A stretch of 64,000 bases of DNA from an uncultured SAR86 cluster bacterium (GCA_902606175.1 CACLEZ010000002.1:1-64000), one strand, 5' to 3'. Positions 1 through 9,986 are shown, counted from the stretch's first letter. Notes: generated from the letters alone by a model not told the origin. Program-made: numbers and translations.

Positions 1-1562
1 TTGAAGATTCTTCCAATAAGATCATAGGTCAAAATATTAAATTCGATAGGAATGTTTTAGCAAAGTATGGGGTTGATATTGCTTCGATAAAGAATGACAC
101 CATGATGATGAGTTATGTTTTAGATGCTTCAGCGACCAGACACAATCTAGACGCTTTGTCTTCGTACTATTTAAATTATAAAACCTCTACTTTTGAAGAT
201 GTAGCTGGTAAAGGTGTAAAGCAAATTACCTTCGATAAGGTTCCTATTGAGGCAGCTACAAATTATGCTGCTGAAGATGCAGATATAACTCTGCGACTTT
301 ACGAAGAATTAAATCCTAAATTAGAAGGCGAAGACTCTCTCAATAAACTCAATGATGAAATAGAGATTCCCTTAATAGAAGTGTTATCTGAAATGGAACA
401 AAATGGCGCTATATTAAATTCAAAGATTCTTAATTCTCAATCGAAGGACCTAGAGAGTAGAATAAAGAAGTTAGAAGGAAAGGCTTATCAACTAGCAGGT
501 GAGGAATTCAATCTCGGCTCCACTAAACAACTTAGAGAGATATTTTTTGAGAAATTAAAGTACAGAATCATAAAGAAAACGCCGGGAGGTCAACCGTCTA
601 CAGATGAAAAGGTGCTTGCTGAACTTGCCGAGGAGTACGAATTGCCCAAAGTTCTCTTGGAGCACAGAACATTAAGTAAACTAAAATCAACTTATACTGA
701 TAAGTTACCTAATCAGGTATCTCAATCTACCGGTAAAGTTCACACTTCATTTCATCAAGCTGTAACAACGACGGGGAGATTATCTTCATCAGATCCTAAT
801 TTACAAAATATTCCTATAAGAACAGAAGATGGGAGACGAATTAGGCAGGCCTTCGAACCTTCTAAAGGTAATAAGTTTATATCAGCTGACTATTCTCAAA
901 TAGAGCTCCGCGTGATGGCTCATATGTCGAAAGATGCAGGACTCCTCCAAGCCTTCCAAGAAGGAGAAGATGTTCATAGCAAAACCGCAAGCGAAGTTTT
1001 CGATGTCGGCATAAAAGACGTAACATCAGATCTACGTAGAAATGCCAAAGCAATTAATTTTGGTTTGATCTATGGGATATCCGCTTTTGGTCTAGGAAAA
1101 CAGCTGGGTATTTCTAGAAATTTAGCTGCTGAGTACATGGCAATGTACTTTGAAAAATATCCAGATGTTAAGAAATATATGGAATTAACCAAAGAGTTTG
1201 CCAGTCAAAATGGTTATGTGGAAACATTGTTTGGTAGAAGACTATACCTAAGAGATATTAACGCAACCAATGCAATGAGAAGGCAAGCTTCAGAGCGAGC
1301 AGCGATAAATGCACCCGTGCAAGGAACTGCTGCAGACATAATGAAAATAGCTATGATAAATATGCATAAGGCTATAAAAAAGGAAAAAAGTGAGGCAAAA
1401 CTAATTCTTCAAGTTCATGATGAACTAATATTAGACACTCCAAAAGATGAAATAGATAAGATCGTAAGTCTTATAACGGATTCTATGATGGGAGCGGCAA
1501 ATCTGGACGTACCGCTAGAAATAGATATTGGAATTGGAGATAACTGGGATCAGGCACATTGA
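1..1562 (+). CDS. polA: DNA polymerase I, 5'-truncated by the window edge
   Basis: Repair and Okazaki-fragment polymerase. The reading frame is open from base 3, so the gene enters from the left; the first ATG (102) is internal. The encoded part is about 520 residues against about 930 for E. coli PolA. It begins in the 3'-5' exonuclease domain (GQNIKFDRN, encoded near 39-65) and holds the whole polymerase domain: TTTGRLSSSDPNLQNIP, motif A SADYSQIELR with the metal-binding Asp, the O-helix RRNAKAINFGLIYG and motif C QVHDEL. The stop codon overlaps the TTG start of dsbB. Whether the 5'-nuclease domain is present lies outside the window. Confidence 0.97.
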   Translation, partial: EDSSNKIIGQNIKFDRNVLAKYGVDIASIKNDTMMMSYVLDASATRHNLDALSSYYLNYKTSTFEDVAGKGVKQITFDKVPIEAATNYAAEDADITLRLYEELNPKLEGEDSLNKLNDEIEIPLIEVLSEMEQNGAILNSKILNSQSKDLESRIKKLEGKAYQLAGEEFNLGSTKQLREIFFEKLKYRIIKKTPGGQPSTDEKVLAELAEEYELPKVLLEHRTLSKLKSTYTDKLPNQVSQSTGKVHTSFHQAVTTTGRLSSSDPNLQNIPIRTEDGRRIRQAFEPSKGNKFISADYSQIELRVMAHMSKDAGLLQAFQEGEDVHSKTASEVFDVGIKDVTSDLRRNAKAINFGLIYGISAFGLGKQLGISRNLAAEYMAMYFEKYPDVKKYMELTKEFASQNGYVETLFGRRLYLRDINATNAMRRQASERAAINAPVQGTAADIMKIAMINMHKAIKKEKSEAKLILQVHDELILDTPKDEIDKIVSLITDSMMGAANLDVPLEIDIGIGDNWDQAH

Positions 1563-2080
1563 TAGAATTAATTACCAAGAATCCAAGAACGACATTCTTA
1601 GTATTTTTAGTCGCATCTGTGGGAATGATTGTTGTGGCTTTATATATGGAGCATTATCTCGGACTAAAGCCCTGCATACTTTGTTATATGCAAAGAGGTT
1701 CTGTGATTATTATTGGCATCCTTGCCGCCTTGGGGATGATAATTAACCCCAAGAAAATCTTAACCTATAAAATTATCCTTTCTTCAATTTTCCTATCCAT
1801 TATTAGTGGTGCATTACTCTCAATAAGACAGCTTTACTTGCAAAGTCTACCGGCAGATTTAGTCCCGAGCTGCGCCCCTGATATGGATTACCTTTTTTCC
1901 ACATTGCCCTTTTTAGAAATATTAATATTAGCTTTTACTGGTGATGGAAATTGTGCTGAAATTTTATGGACTTTTATGGGTATTAGCATTCCTGGTTGGG
2001 TGTTAATTTCACTCACTTTCTTATTGATTTACTGTCTATTTATCTTTAAAAAGGTAAATGAAATTCATTCTCATAATTAA
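1559..2080 (+). CDS. dsbB: Disulfide bond formation protein DsbB
   Basis: Inner-membrane quinone reductase that reoxidises periplasmic DsbA. The protein is 173 aa, the usual size, with four hydrophobic segments. The first redox pair is in KPCILCYMQR and the second is in the periplasmic loop PSCAPD ... GNCAEI. The start is TTG at 1559, inside the polA stop (ATTGA), so translation is probably coupled to polA. DsbA itself is not in the window. Confidence 0.93.
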   Translation: MIELITKNPRTTFLVFLVASVGMIVVALYMEHYLGLKPCILCYMQRGSVIIIGILAALGMIINPKKILTYKIILSSIFLSIISGALLSIRQLYLQSLPADLVPSCAPDMDYLFSTLPFLEILILAFTGDGNCAEILWTFMGISIPGWVLISLTFLLIYCLFIFKKVNEIHSHN

Positions 2081-2091
2081 AATATAATCTA

Positions 2092-2097
2092 TATAAT
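2092..2097 (+). promoter_or_regulatory. Candidate -10 box ahead of pckA
   Basis: A perfect TATAAT sits 27 bp upstream of the pckA start in the short dsbB-pckA gap. The -35 region (TTCTCA near 2068) is poor, so this may be a regulated promoter or chance in AT-rich DNA. Confidence 0.35.
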
Positions 2098-2123
2098 ACC
2101 TCGCTATTTAAAAAGGATTCTTA

Positions 2124-3653
2124 ATGTCATCAATTCACGAAAATCTAACCGTCGAAGAACTCATTAGTGCCGCTCTTGAGAGAGGTGAAGGCGAAATAGC
2201 TTCTAATGGTGCGCTGCTTGTAAAAACTGGTAAAAGAACCGGAAGAAGCCCGCTTGATAGGTTTATAGTTAAGGATGATGCAACGATCAATTCTGTTGAT
2301 TGGGGACAAGTCAACAAACCATTCGATAGCGAAGCTTTTATAAATATTTGGAATAAAGTTGAAGAATACATGAACCAAAGAGATACATTTGTTAGTTCTT
2401 TGCATGTTGGAGAGCATCCTGATTACTATGTACCAGTAAAAATTAGGACTGAATGGGCTTGGCATAATCTTTTTGGTAAACAAATGTTCATAAGGCCTCA
2501 CGAATTTAACCCTGGAGGTAAAGATAACTGGGAGATTATGAGTGCACCTTTATTCGAATGCGATCCAGAAATAGATGGCACCAACAGTGATGGTGTTGTT
2601 TTATTAGATTTCACTAGAAAGAAAGTCTTATTAGCGGGAATGCCTTATGCAGGAGAGATGAAAAAATCTATGTTTGCTGTTCAAAATTTTTTACTACCTG
2701 AAAAGGACGTTCTTCCAATGCACTGTGCTTCTAATGTTGGATCTAACGGTGAAGTTTGCTTGTTCTTTGGTTTATCGGGCACAGGAAAAACAACTCTTTC
2801 AGCGGATCCGGAGAGAAACTTAATAGGTGACGACGAACACGGATGGGGGCCGGGTACAGTATTCAATTTTGAAGGAGGTTGTTACGCAAAATGCATTGAC
2901 CTCACTCAAAAAAATGAACCTGTCATTTGGGATGCCATAAAAAGAGGTAGCGTAATGGAAAATGTGGTTATTGATTCAGAATCAAAAGATCCAGATTTTT
3001 CTGATTCTTCCCTCACTGAAAATACTCGAGTTGTTTATCCCAGAGAACACATAGAAAAAAGAGCAGATGAAAATTCTGGCGGAGAACCTAATGCAGTTAT
3101 ATTTCTTACCTGTGATTTATCTGGAGTAATCCCTCCCGTTTCAATTTTAAGTAAAGAGGCAGCCGCTTATCACTTTTTAAGCGGATATACAGCTGCAATT
3201 GGATCAACAGAAATAGGTTCTACAGAGGCATTCAAGACCACTTTCTCGACTTGCTATGGAGCTCCTTTTTTTCCAAGAGCTGCAGGTGTTTATGCTGATC
3301 TTTTAATGAAAAGAATAGAAGAATTTGATAGTAAAGTTTATTTGGTAAACACAGGATGGACTGGAGGACCCTATGGAGTAGGAGATCGATTCGATATACC
3401 TGTTACTCGATCAATTATTTCTGCCATTCAATCAGGTGCACTAATTGGTGCTGATACTGAAACTATAGAAGGAATGAATTTAGATGTCCCATTAAGAGTA
3501 GAAGGAGTTGATAGCGCGCTTCTCAATCCTATTAAGAATTGGAAAGATCCATCATCTTATGCCGAATACGAAAATAAACTAGTGAATCAATTTAAGGAAA
3601 ACTTTAAGAAGTTTGACGTATCCAAATCTATAGTTGACGCTGGACCAAGGTAA
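2124..3653 (+). CDS. pckA: Phosphoenolpyruvate carboxykinase (ATP)
   Basis: Converts oxaloacetate and ATP to PEP, CO2 and ADP, the entry step of gluconeogenesis. At 509 aa it is slightly shorter than E. coli PckA (540 aa). It has the ATP-type signatures: the HCASNVG region, the kinase P-loop [14 protein letters not shown] followed by [11 protein letters not shown], and the [10 protein letters not shown] stretch near the C-terminus. The ATG is preceded by AAAGGA. It ends 5 bp before gshA, so the two may be cotranscribed. The presence of this enzyme suggests growth on organic or amino acids. Confidence 0.96.
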   Translation: MSSIHENLTVEELISAALERGEGEIASNGALLVKTGKRTGRSPLDRFIVKDDATINSVDWGQVNKPFDSEAFINIWNKVEEYMNQRDTFVSSLHVGEHPDYYVPVKIRTEWAWHNLFGKQMFIRPHEFNPGGKDNWEIMSAPLFECDPEIDGTNSDGVVLLDFTRKKVLLAGMPYAGEMKKSMFAVQNFLLPEKDVLPMHCASNVGSNGEVCLFFGLSGTGKTTLSADPERNLIGDDEHGWGPGTVFNFEGGCYAKCIDLTQKNEPVIWDAIKRGSVMENVVIDSESKDPDFSDSSLTENTRVVYPREHIEKRADENSGGEPNAVIFLTCDLSGVIPPVSILSKEAAAYHFLSGYTAAIGSTEIGSTEAFKTTFSTCYGAPFFPRAAGVYADLLMKRIEEFDSKVYLVNTGWTGGPYGVGDRFDIPVTRSIISAIQSGALIGADTETIEGMNLDVPLRVEGVDSALLNPIKNWKDPSSYAEYENKLVNQFKENFKKFDVSKSIVDAGPR

Positions 3654-3658
3654 GATCA

Positions 3659-5215
3659 ATGATCAGATTTTCTTTAGATGAAATAAAGAAATCAAAAGCA
3701 TCCTCAGAACTCAATTTCATCAATAGAGGCATAGAGAGGGAGAGCCTAAGGGTTGACTCATCAGGAAAAATCTCTCAAACCCCTCATCCATCAGGATTAG
3801 GATCAGCTTTAACAAACCCTTACATAACTACTGATTTTTCAGAATCTTTGCTGGAATTAGTGACCCCGACATTCAATAGTGCTTCAGAATGTTTGAAATT
3901 TTTAAGTGATTTACATATTTTTGTTAATCAAAATCTAGAAGGCGAATCCCTTTGGCCTCTAAGTATGCCTTGTTTCATAGATTCTGAAGACGATATACCC
4001 ATAGGAAACTATGGCACTTCTAATCAAGGTATGATGAAAACCATATACAGAAGAGGTTTATCTAATAGATATGGAAGTATGATGCAGTCTATAGCAGGGA
4101 TTCATTATAACTTTTCATTTTCAGATAAATTTCTGCAAATTTTTGCTGATATAAACTCCATTGATTTAAAAAAATTCAAGAATGAGGTCTATTTAGGAAT
4201 TGCAAGAAACTTCCGAAGATATGGCTGGCTATATCTTCTGTTATTTGGATCTTCTCCTATAACGAATAAATCTTTTGCAAAAGATAGAAGTCATAATATG
4301 GATGAACTTAATTCTGAAGATCTTTTCAAACCTTATGCCACTTCATTAAGAATGGGAGACCTAGGGTATATAAGCCATGCGCAGGATAGTCTTAACATTT
4401 CGTACAACTCTATAGATCAATATACTTTAGATTTAAAAAATGCTTTGAAAACTTCCTACAAAGACTACAAAAAACTGGGAGAATTTAAGGACAACCAACG
4501 AATTCAATTGAATGATTCTATTATTCAAATTGAAAATGAATATTACAGTACGATAAGGCCAAAAAGGGTTTGCCCAACTGGGGAAAGACCTATAAATGTT
4601 TTAAATAATGAAGGAATAGATTATCTCGAACTAAGATGCATAGACCTCAACCCAAAAGCCTTTGTAGGTATATCTGAAGAACAAATTTATTTCTTAGATC
4701 TATTAATATTGTTCTGCTTATTTTCTGATAGCCCAGCTATAGCAGAATCTGAGTCAAATGAACTTTTTAAGACCCATAAAATAATTGTAAATGAAGGAAG
4801 AAGTTCTGAGGCATCTATTACAACACTTAAAGGTAAAATAAGCGTCAGAGATGAGGCCGTGAGAATACTCGATGGAATGCAAGAAATCGCTGAATTCATG
4901 AGTGAGGAAGTATCTCAAGGTGATAGTAAGTGGACTGATACTCTTACTCATCAAAAAGAAGTTATAAATAGTCTTGATAAATCATTAAGTGGATCCCTTT
5001 TAGAGGAAATCAAAACTAATAATCTGACTCTGCAAGAATATGGAATGAAGATGTCACTTCTTCATAAAGAACATATGGATAATCTTGCAACAGACGATGA
5101 ATACTTTTTCACGACAACCTCTCAAGATTCTCTTGAAACAGCTAAAAAAATTGAAGAGAGTAATCAGGAAAACTTCGAAGATTACTTAAAAGATTTTTTA
5201 AATAAGATTTCTTGA
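3659..5215 (+). CDS. gshA: Glutamate--cysteine ligase
   Basis: First, ATP-dependent step of glutathione synthesis, joining glutamate and cysteine. The protein is 518 aa, the size of the gammaproteobacterial GshA family. Family features include the N-terminal GIERESLR, TDFSESLLELVTP, the GIHYNFSFS region and the RPKRVCPTGERP / YLELRCIDLNP blocks. It follows pckA after 5 bp. The gene is A-rich, like its neighbours. gshB is not in the window. Confidence 0.95.
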   Translation: MIRFSLDEIKKSKASSELNFINRGIERESLRVDSSGKISQTPHPSGLGSALTNPYITTDFSESLLELVTPTFNSASECLKFLSDLHIFVNQNLEGESLWPLSMPCFIDSEDDIPIGNYGTSNQGMMKTIYRRGLSNRYGSMMQSIAGIHYNFSFSDKFLQIFADINSIDLKKFKNEVYLGIARNFRRYGWLYLLLFGSSPITNKSFAKDRSHNMDELNSEDLFKPYATSLRMGDLGYISHAQDSLNISYNSIDQYTLDLKNALKTSYKDYKKLGEFKDNQRIQLNDSIIQIENEYYSTIRPKRVCPTGERPINVLNNEGIDYLELRCIDLNPKAFVGISEEQIYFLDLLILFCLFSDSPAIAESESNELFKTHKIIVNEGRSSEASITTLKGKISVRDEAVRILDGMQEIAEFMSEEVSQGDSKWTDTLTHQKEVINSLDKSLSGSLLEEIKTNNLTLQEYGMKMSLLHKEHMDNLATDDEYFFTTTSQDSLETAKKIEESNQENFEDYLKDFLNKIS

Positions 5216-5239
5216 CGTTTTTTATTTTGGCGTTAATTT
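5212..5239 (+). promoter_or_regulatory. Candidate sigma70 promoter for the quinone oxidoreductase gene
   Basis: TTGACG (5212-5217) overlaps the gshA stop and is followed after 16 bp by TAATTT (5234-5239), 31 bp before the next ATG. It fits sigma70 spacing, but the -10 box is imperfect. Confidence 0.4.
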
Positions 5240-5270
5240 AACCATCTAAATATTTAATAAGGACCATTTT

Positions 5271-6263
5271 ATGAAAGCATTTCTATGTAAAGAATTCGGA
5301 CCAGTAGACTCACATCAAGTTGAAGAGGTTGATGAGCCAGTTGCCGGGCCTGGACAGGTAGTTGTTGATATCAAAGCAACAGGTATCAGCTTTCCAGATG
5401 TCCTTATAGTCCAAGGTTTATATCAGTTTAAACCGCCCTTTCCATTTAGTCCGGGAAGTGAAATATCAGGCGTGGTGTCTTCTGTTGGCGAGGGTGTAAC
5501 TATGCACAAGGAAGGAGACAGAGTAATGGGCAGCATAGGATCAGGAGGTTTACGGGAAAAAGGAGTTTATCTCGAACAACAATTAATGCCCTTACCAGAA
5601 TCAATGGACTTCAATACTGCAGCCGGATTTCCCTTAAATTATGGAACAACTTACCATGCTTTCAAGCAGAGAGGAGAGCTTAAAGCTGGCCAGTCAGTTC
5701 TAGTTCTGGGAGCTGGAGGTGGTCTCGGTATTACTGCTATTCATATTGCAAAAGCAATGGGTGCTAAAGTTATAGCCGCAGCTTCTTCACAAGAAAAAAT
5801 AGATCTTTGCAAAAAAGAAGGTGCGGATGAAGGAATCATTTATGAAAGGGATATGGATAGAGATCTTCAAAAGAAATTCTCTGATCAAATTAAAGAAGTA
5901 ACAGGTGGCGGAGTTGATATGATTTATGATCTTGTCGGTGGAGATTATGCCGAGCCTGCATTGAGAGCAATTGCAAGACATGGTAAATATCTTGTCATCG
6001 GTTTCACAGCTGGAATTCCAAAAATGCCTTTAAATCTTACTCTATTGAAAGAATGTCAAATAGTTGGTGTTTTTTGGGGGCAATTTGCCGGAGTTGATCA
6101 GGCTGAGAATCAGCAAAACTTCAAGGAACTCTTTGACCTTCATGCAGAAGGTAAAATTAAACCCTTTGTAACAGAGACCTATACTCTTGATGAATCTGCT
6201 GCAGCTATAAAAACCTTAGAAGATAGAAAGGTTCTCGGAAAAGTTGTTGTCTCTATGGAATAA
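5271..6263 (+). CDS. Zinc-independent NADPH:quinone oxidoreductase family protein
   Basis: Medium-chain dehydrogenase/reductase of the quinone-oxidoreductase (QOR) branch, 330 aa. It has an N-terminal GroES-like fold (PGSEISGVVSSVGEGV) and a Rossmann domain with VLGAGGGLGITAIHIAKAMGA, the NAD(P)H-binding glycine motif. The structural and catalytic zinc Cys/His sets of true alcohol dehydrogenases are absent. The natural substrate is unknown; reduction of quinones or 2-enoyl compounds is the family precedent. It is preceded by AAGGA and its own candidate promoter. Confidence 0.85.
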   Translation: MKAFLCKEFGPVDSHQVEEVDEPVAGPGQVVVDIKATGISFPDVLIVQGLYQFKPPFPFSPGSEISGVVSSVGEGVTMHKEGDRVMGSIGSGGLREKGVYLEQQLMPLPESMDFNTAAGFPLNYGTTYHAFKQRGELKAGQSVLVLGAGGGLGITAIHIAKAMGAKVIAAASSQEKIDLCKKEGADEGIIYERDMDRDLQKKFSDQIKEVTGGGVDMIYDLVGGDYAEPALRAIARHGKYLVIGFTAGIPKMPLNLTLLKECQIVGVFWGQFAGVDQAENQQNFKELFDLHAEGKIKPFVTETYTLDESAAAIKTLEDRKVLGKVVVSME

Positions 6264-6269
6264 AGACTT

Positions 6270-6731
6270 TTGATCGAAAAAGGATTCCATTTAAAAATAT
6301 TTTTTTTCCTCTTAACTTCCTGTTGTCTTCAGCTAGGAGCAGTAAACGAGAAAGATGATTTTGTTTACGACCTTTCTCTTGCAACTCAAGGCATTTCTGT
6401 CTCCCAATACAACACGGGTGTGAATTACTCAATCGGAAGAGGAATAGAAAAAGATGTTGAGAAAGCAGTTTATTGGTACCAACGTGCAAGTGAACAGGGT
6501 CATTCTAAGGCTCCTTTTAATATAGCTATATTTTATGTTGATGGAATTAATACCGACACCGATCCTGACCTTGCTTTAGAGTATTTTCTTATAGCAGAAG
6601 AAAGGGGTAATTCGAAAGCAAAAGAATATTTGGATAAGCTAAGAAAAGTTGATAGCCTTGACCTAAAGGAAGCTCTTATAAAATATTGTTGCCCAGAGCC
6701 TTTGAGTCATTCAATGATCTCAAAAAACTAA
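6270..6731 (+). CDS. Secreted Sel1-repeat protein
   Basis: Predicted exported protein of 153 aa starting at TTG 6270, 6 bp after the oxidoreductase gene. The N-terminus is a basic then hydrophobic segment (FHLKIFFFLLTSCCLQLGA) that resembles a signal peptide, possibly a lipoprotein. Residues about 45-120 contain two Sel1-like (TPR-related) helical repeats, including GRGIEKDVEKAVYWYQRASE and DPDLALEYFLIAEERG. Such repeats mediate protein contacts; the partner is unknown. An upstream ATG is lacking, which supports the TTG start. Confidence 0.65.
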   Translation: MIEKGFHLKIFFFLLTSCCLQLGAVNEKDDFVYDLSLATQGISVSQYNTGVNYSIGRGIEKDVEKAVYWYQRASEQGHSKAPFNIAIFYVDGINTDTDPDLALEYFLIAEERGNSKAKEYLDKLRKVDSLDLKEALIKYCCPEPLSHSMISKN

Positions 6732-6753
6732 TAGAAGATTCTTGATAAAAGCT

Positions 6754-6759
6754 TATAAT
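6754..6759 (+). promoter_or_regulatory. Candidate -10 box ahead of typA
   Basis: TATAAT 20 bp before the typA ATG. There is no convincing -35 at 16-18 bp spacing (ATAGAA there), so support is moderate to weak. The gap contains no Shine-Dalgarno of note. Confidence 0.3.
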
Positions 6760-6778
6760 CGCGGCTTTCTTAAAAGCG

Positions 6779-8563
6779 ATGTCGACTAAAAAACTCAGAA
6801 ATGTAGCCATTATTGCCCATGTAGATCATGGGAAAACTACTCTTGTTGATAAGTTACTTCAGCAGTCAGGAACTCTTGATAGGAAAAATATGGATTCTGA
6901 GAGAATTATGGATTCCGACGATCAAGAAAAAGAAAGAGGGATTACTATCCTTGCAAAAAATACGGCTATTGAGTGGAAAGACCACAGAATAAATATAGTA
7001 GATACTCCTGGTCATGCTGATTTTGGAGGTGAAGTTGAAAGGGTACTTTCCATGGTTGATTCTGTCTTGCTGCTTGTCGATGCAGTGGATGGACCTATGC
7101 CTCAAACCCGATTTGTAACTCAGAAAGCTTTTGACCAAGGATTAAATCCTATTTTAGTTATCAATAAAGTGGATAGGCCGGGAGCCAGACCTGACTGGGT
7201 ATTAGATCAAGTATTTGATCTGTTTGATAGGCTTGGCGGTAATGATGAGCAATTAGATTTTCCTGTTATTTATGCCTCCGCACTAAATGGTGTTGCTGGA
7301 TTAGATGAAGATGAGATGTCTGAAGATATGTCTCCATTGATGGATTTGATTCTTGAGAAAGTCAATCCTCCAGAGGTAAATGATGAGGGTCCTCTTCAAA
7401 TGCAGATTAGTGCTCTTGATTACAACAGTTATGTTGGTGTGATAGGAATTGGTAGAATTAAAAGAGGGAAAATCAAACCCAACGAACAGGTTACTGTAAT
7501 AGATTCCAACAATTCTGAGCGAAGAGGAAAAGTGTTACAAGTTATGGGTTATAACGGACTTGAAAGAGTCGAAGTATCTGAAGCCCAAGCTGGCGATATT
7601 ATTTGTATCACAGGAATAGATAAGCTTAATATTTCGGATACCTTATGTAGCCCAGAAAAAATTGAAGCTCTACCTCCTCTAAGTGTTGATGAGCCTACTG
7701 TAAGTATGACCTTTCAAGTAAATAATTCTCCTTTTGCAGGGAAGGAGGGAAAATATATTTCTTCAAGAAACTTGAAAGAGCGACTTGAGCAAGAGTTAAT
7801 TCATAATGTGGCTCTAAGAGTAGAACAGGGTGATTCTCCCGATAAATTTAAAGTCTCTGGACGTGGTGAGCTTCATTTATCGGTCTTAATAGAAAATATG
7901 AGACGTGAGGATTATGAGCTAGGTGTTTCTAAGCCAGAGGTTATTCAAAAAGAGGTGAATGGTGAAGTACACGAACCTTACGAACAAATAGTAATAGATA
8001 TAGAAGATCAACACCAAGGCGCAGTCATGGAAGAAATGGGTCAGAGGAAAGCTGACTTACAGAATATGGAACCAGATGGAAAAGGAAGAATCAAGCTTGA
8101 GTTCTTAGCGCCATCAAGAGGAATGATCGGTTTCAGGTCTAGCTTTTTAACAATGACCAGTGGAACAGGCATTATGACAAGTGTTTTTGATCACTATGGA
8201 AAAGCAAAGGATGGAGAATTGGCCAAAAGACAAAATGGAGTACTTGTTTCTATGGCGGCTGGCAAAACACTCGCTTATTCACTCTTCAATTTACAGGAAA
8301 GAGGCAGGATGTTTCTTGGACATGGAACTGAAGTCTATATAGGTCAGATAGTCGGCCTTCATTCAAGAGACAATGACTTGCCAGTAAATCCAACTAAGGC
8401 TAAACAGCTAACTAACATAAGGGCTGCCGGTACGGATGAAAACCTTATTCTTACACCTCATATTGAACACACCTTAGAGCAAGCCTTAGAGTTTGTAGAA
8501 GATGACGAACTTGTCGAAGTAACACCAAAATCAATTAGATTAAGAAAAAAAGATATTAGATAA
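6779..8563 (+). CDS. typA: Ribosome-associated GTPase TypA/BipA
   Basis: Translational GTPase acting on the 70S/50S ribosome in stress and ribosome assembly. The protein is 594 aa (E. coli 607). The G domain shows G1 AHVDHGKTTLVDKLL, G2 in ERGITI, G3 DTPGHADF and G4 NKVD. EF-G-like domains III and V follow and end in the BipA-specific C-terminal domain (SRGMIGFRS, MAAGKTLAYSLFNLQERG). It is a single-gene unit between the Sel1 gene and an outer-membrane-like protein. Confidence 0.97.
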   Translation: MSTKKLRNVAIIAHVDHGKTTLVDKLLQQSGTLDRKNMDSERIMDSDDQEKERGITILAKNTAIEWKDHRINIVDTPGHADFGGEVERVLSMVDSVLLLVDAVDGPMPQTRFVTQKAFDQGLNPILVINKVDRPGARPDWVLDQVFDLFDRLGGNDEQLDFPVIYASALNGVAGLDEDEMSEDMSPLMDLILEKVNPPEVNDEGPLQMQISALDYNSYVGVIGIGRIKRGKIKPNEQVTVIDSNNSERRGKVLQVMGYNGLERVEVSEAQAGDIICITGIDKLNISDTLCSPEKIEALPPLSVDEPTVSMTFQVNNSPFAGKEGKYISSRNLKERLEQELIHNVALRVEQGDSPDKFKVSGRGELHLSVLIENMRREDYELGVSKPEVIQKEVNGEVHEPYEQIVIDIEDQHQGAVMEEMGQRKADLQNMEPDGKGRIKLEFLAPSRGMIGFRSSFLTMTSGTGIMTSVFDHYGKAKDGELAKRQNGVLVSMAAGKTLAYSLFNLQERGRMFLGHGTEVYIGQIVGLHSRDNDLPVNPTKAKQLTNIRAAGTDENLILTPHIEHTLEQALEFVEDDELVEVTPKSIRLRKKDIR

Positions 8564-8571
8564 TATCTATT

Positions 8572-9621
8572 ATGTTCAAATCCTTTTATTTCTCTCTATT
8601 ACTAATTTTCTCAATAAATATTTCTACTGAACCTATGGATCATATGGATCATATGAAAAATCATAGCGCTAAGATGCATGGACCAATAGGGTTAATGGGG
8701 GATCATTTTCATCGTAAGGGTGAATCAATGGTATCTATTAGGTATATGGAAATGCATATGAACCATAATTATCTTGGTACTAATAAACTATTTGATCAGA
8801 ATATCTTGGAGCTTCCAAACCCCACTGGTATGCCTAAAAATCTAAGCGTAGTACCACAGGATATGTATATGGATATGGTCATGCTTGGTGGGATGTATGC
8901 CCCTTCTGATTACATTACCTTAATGGGCATGATTATGCTCGAACAGAAATCTATGGATCTAAGGTCTTATAAACCGATGATGGCAAGAGATAAAGTTGGA
9001 GACTTCTCAACAAGATCCTCTGGATTGTCTTCTATTAATATGTCACTACTATTCAAAATATTAGATAGAGATGGATCTAAATTTCATGCTCAACTAGGTT
9101 TGCAAAGTAGTATTGGGAAAAATAATTTGAAAGATAATGTGCTTACACCTATGGGAACTATCAATGAGATGATACTGCCTTACGGGATGCAATTGGGAGA
9201 TAAGTCTTACACCCTATTAAGTGCACTTACTTATTCAAAAACTTTCGAGATATGGAAATTTGGCGGTCAAATAAAATCTAGAATTAATGTAAAGAATGAT
9301 CAATGGAATTTTGGAGATTCTTATGAAACTAACCTCTGGGTACAAAGAGATCTAAATCAGATTGCTGCTTGGTCATTAAGATTGAAATTTCAGGATATTG
9401 AGTCAATAAAAGGGAACAATCAAAATATAAATGCCCCTGCTCAAACCGCTAACCCTTTAAACTACGGCGGTAAAATTTTAACATCTGGGATAGGTTTAAA
9501 TATTATGCTGCCGAAAGGTAGTGTGGGATTAGAATTCTATAAACCTATCACTCAAGATTTACATGGTCCTCAAATGGGAATGAACTGGGGATTGCAGGCA
9601 GGATATCATCTTTCCTTTTAG
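8572..9621 (+). CDS. His/Met-rich outer-membrane-type protein
   Basis: Predicted exported protein of 349 aa, 8 bp after typA. A hydrophobic signal-like segment (residues 4-17) precedes a strikingly Met/His-rich stretch (MDHMDHMKNHSAKMHGP, residues 22-38) and further MEMHMNH and MYMDMVMLGGM runs. The remainder alternates polar and aromatic residues and ends in GYHLSF, the terminal-Phe beta-strand signature of outer-membrane barrels. Met/His clusters are typical of copper-binding periplasmic or outer-membrane proteins. I recognise it only as resembling uncharacterised transporter-like beta-barrel proteins found beside metal genes; copper handling is inference. Confidence 0.6.
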   Translation: MFKSFYFSLLLIFSINISTEPMDHMDHMKNHSAKMHGPIGLMGDHFHRKGESMVSIRYMEMHMNHNYLGTNKLFDQNILELPNPTGMPKNLSVVPQDMYMDMVMLGGMYAPSDYITLMGMIMLEQKSMDLRSYKPMMARDKVGDFSTRSSGLSSINMSLLFKILDRDGSKFHAQLGLQSSIGKNNLKDNVLTPMGTINEMILPYGMQLGDKSYTLLSALTYSKTFEIWKFGGQIKSRINVKNDQWNFGDSYETNLWVQRDLNQIAAWSLRLKFQDIESIKGNNQNINAPAQTANPLNYGGKILTSGIGLNIMLPKGSVGLEFYKPITQDLHGPQMGMNWGLQAGYHLSF

Positions 9622-9683
9622 GTTTATGTTAGTCATGGCTAAAGGTCTGATAATATAAGTACCTTAATTATAAGGAGATCAAT

Positions 9684-9977
9684 ATGACAGTTAGTGTCTT
9701 GCTAGAAGGAACCCTAAAAGAAGGCGAAAAGGATAACTTTACAGGTATTTGTACTGAAGCCTTTAAAGTTACTAGGGCTTATGACGGGTGCCAGGGAATT
9801 GACCTAACCTACAACACAGAAAATCCAAATAACTGGGTCTTTACTGAATTATGGGACAGCAAAGAACATTACGAAAAGTATCTTCAATTCAGAACAGAGG
9901 ACGGTACTTTAGAAGCTGTCGCTTCGCTATGCGAAGCAGCACCATCAATAAGAATTTTTGACATAATTCCAACATAA
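9684..9977 (+). CDS. Antibiotic-biosynthesis-monooxygenase (ABM) domain protein
   Basis: A 97-aa single-domain protein of the dimeric alpha/beta-barrel ABM fold, which includes quinol monooxygenases such as YgiN. Features are the start VSVLLEGTLKEGE, the central TRAYDGCQGIDL strand and WVFTELWDSKEHYEKYLQFR. It has a strong AAGGAG 6 bp before the ATG and starts a run with the dehydrogenase-like gene 9 bp downstream. Its substrate cannot be told from sequence. Confidence 0.75.
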   Translation: MTVSVLLEGTLKEGEKDNFTGICTEAFKVTRAYDGCQGIDLTYNTENPNNWVFTELWDSKEHYEKYLQFRTEDGTLEAVASLCEAAPSIRIFDIIPT

Positions 9978-9986
9978 TTTAAAGCA

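Noticed and set aside
1528-1746. 72-aa open frame overlapping polA and dsbB
   Set aside because: It is a shadow in another frame of two well-supported genes.
6742-6759. TTGATA-TATAAT promoter for typA
   Set aside because: The two boxes are only six bases apart, which is incompatible with sigma70 spacing.
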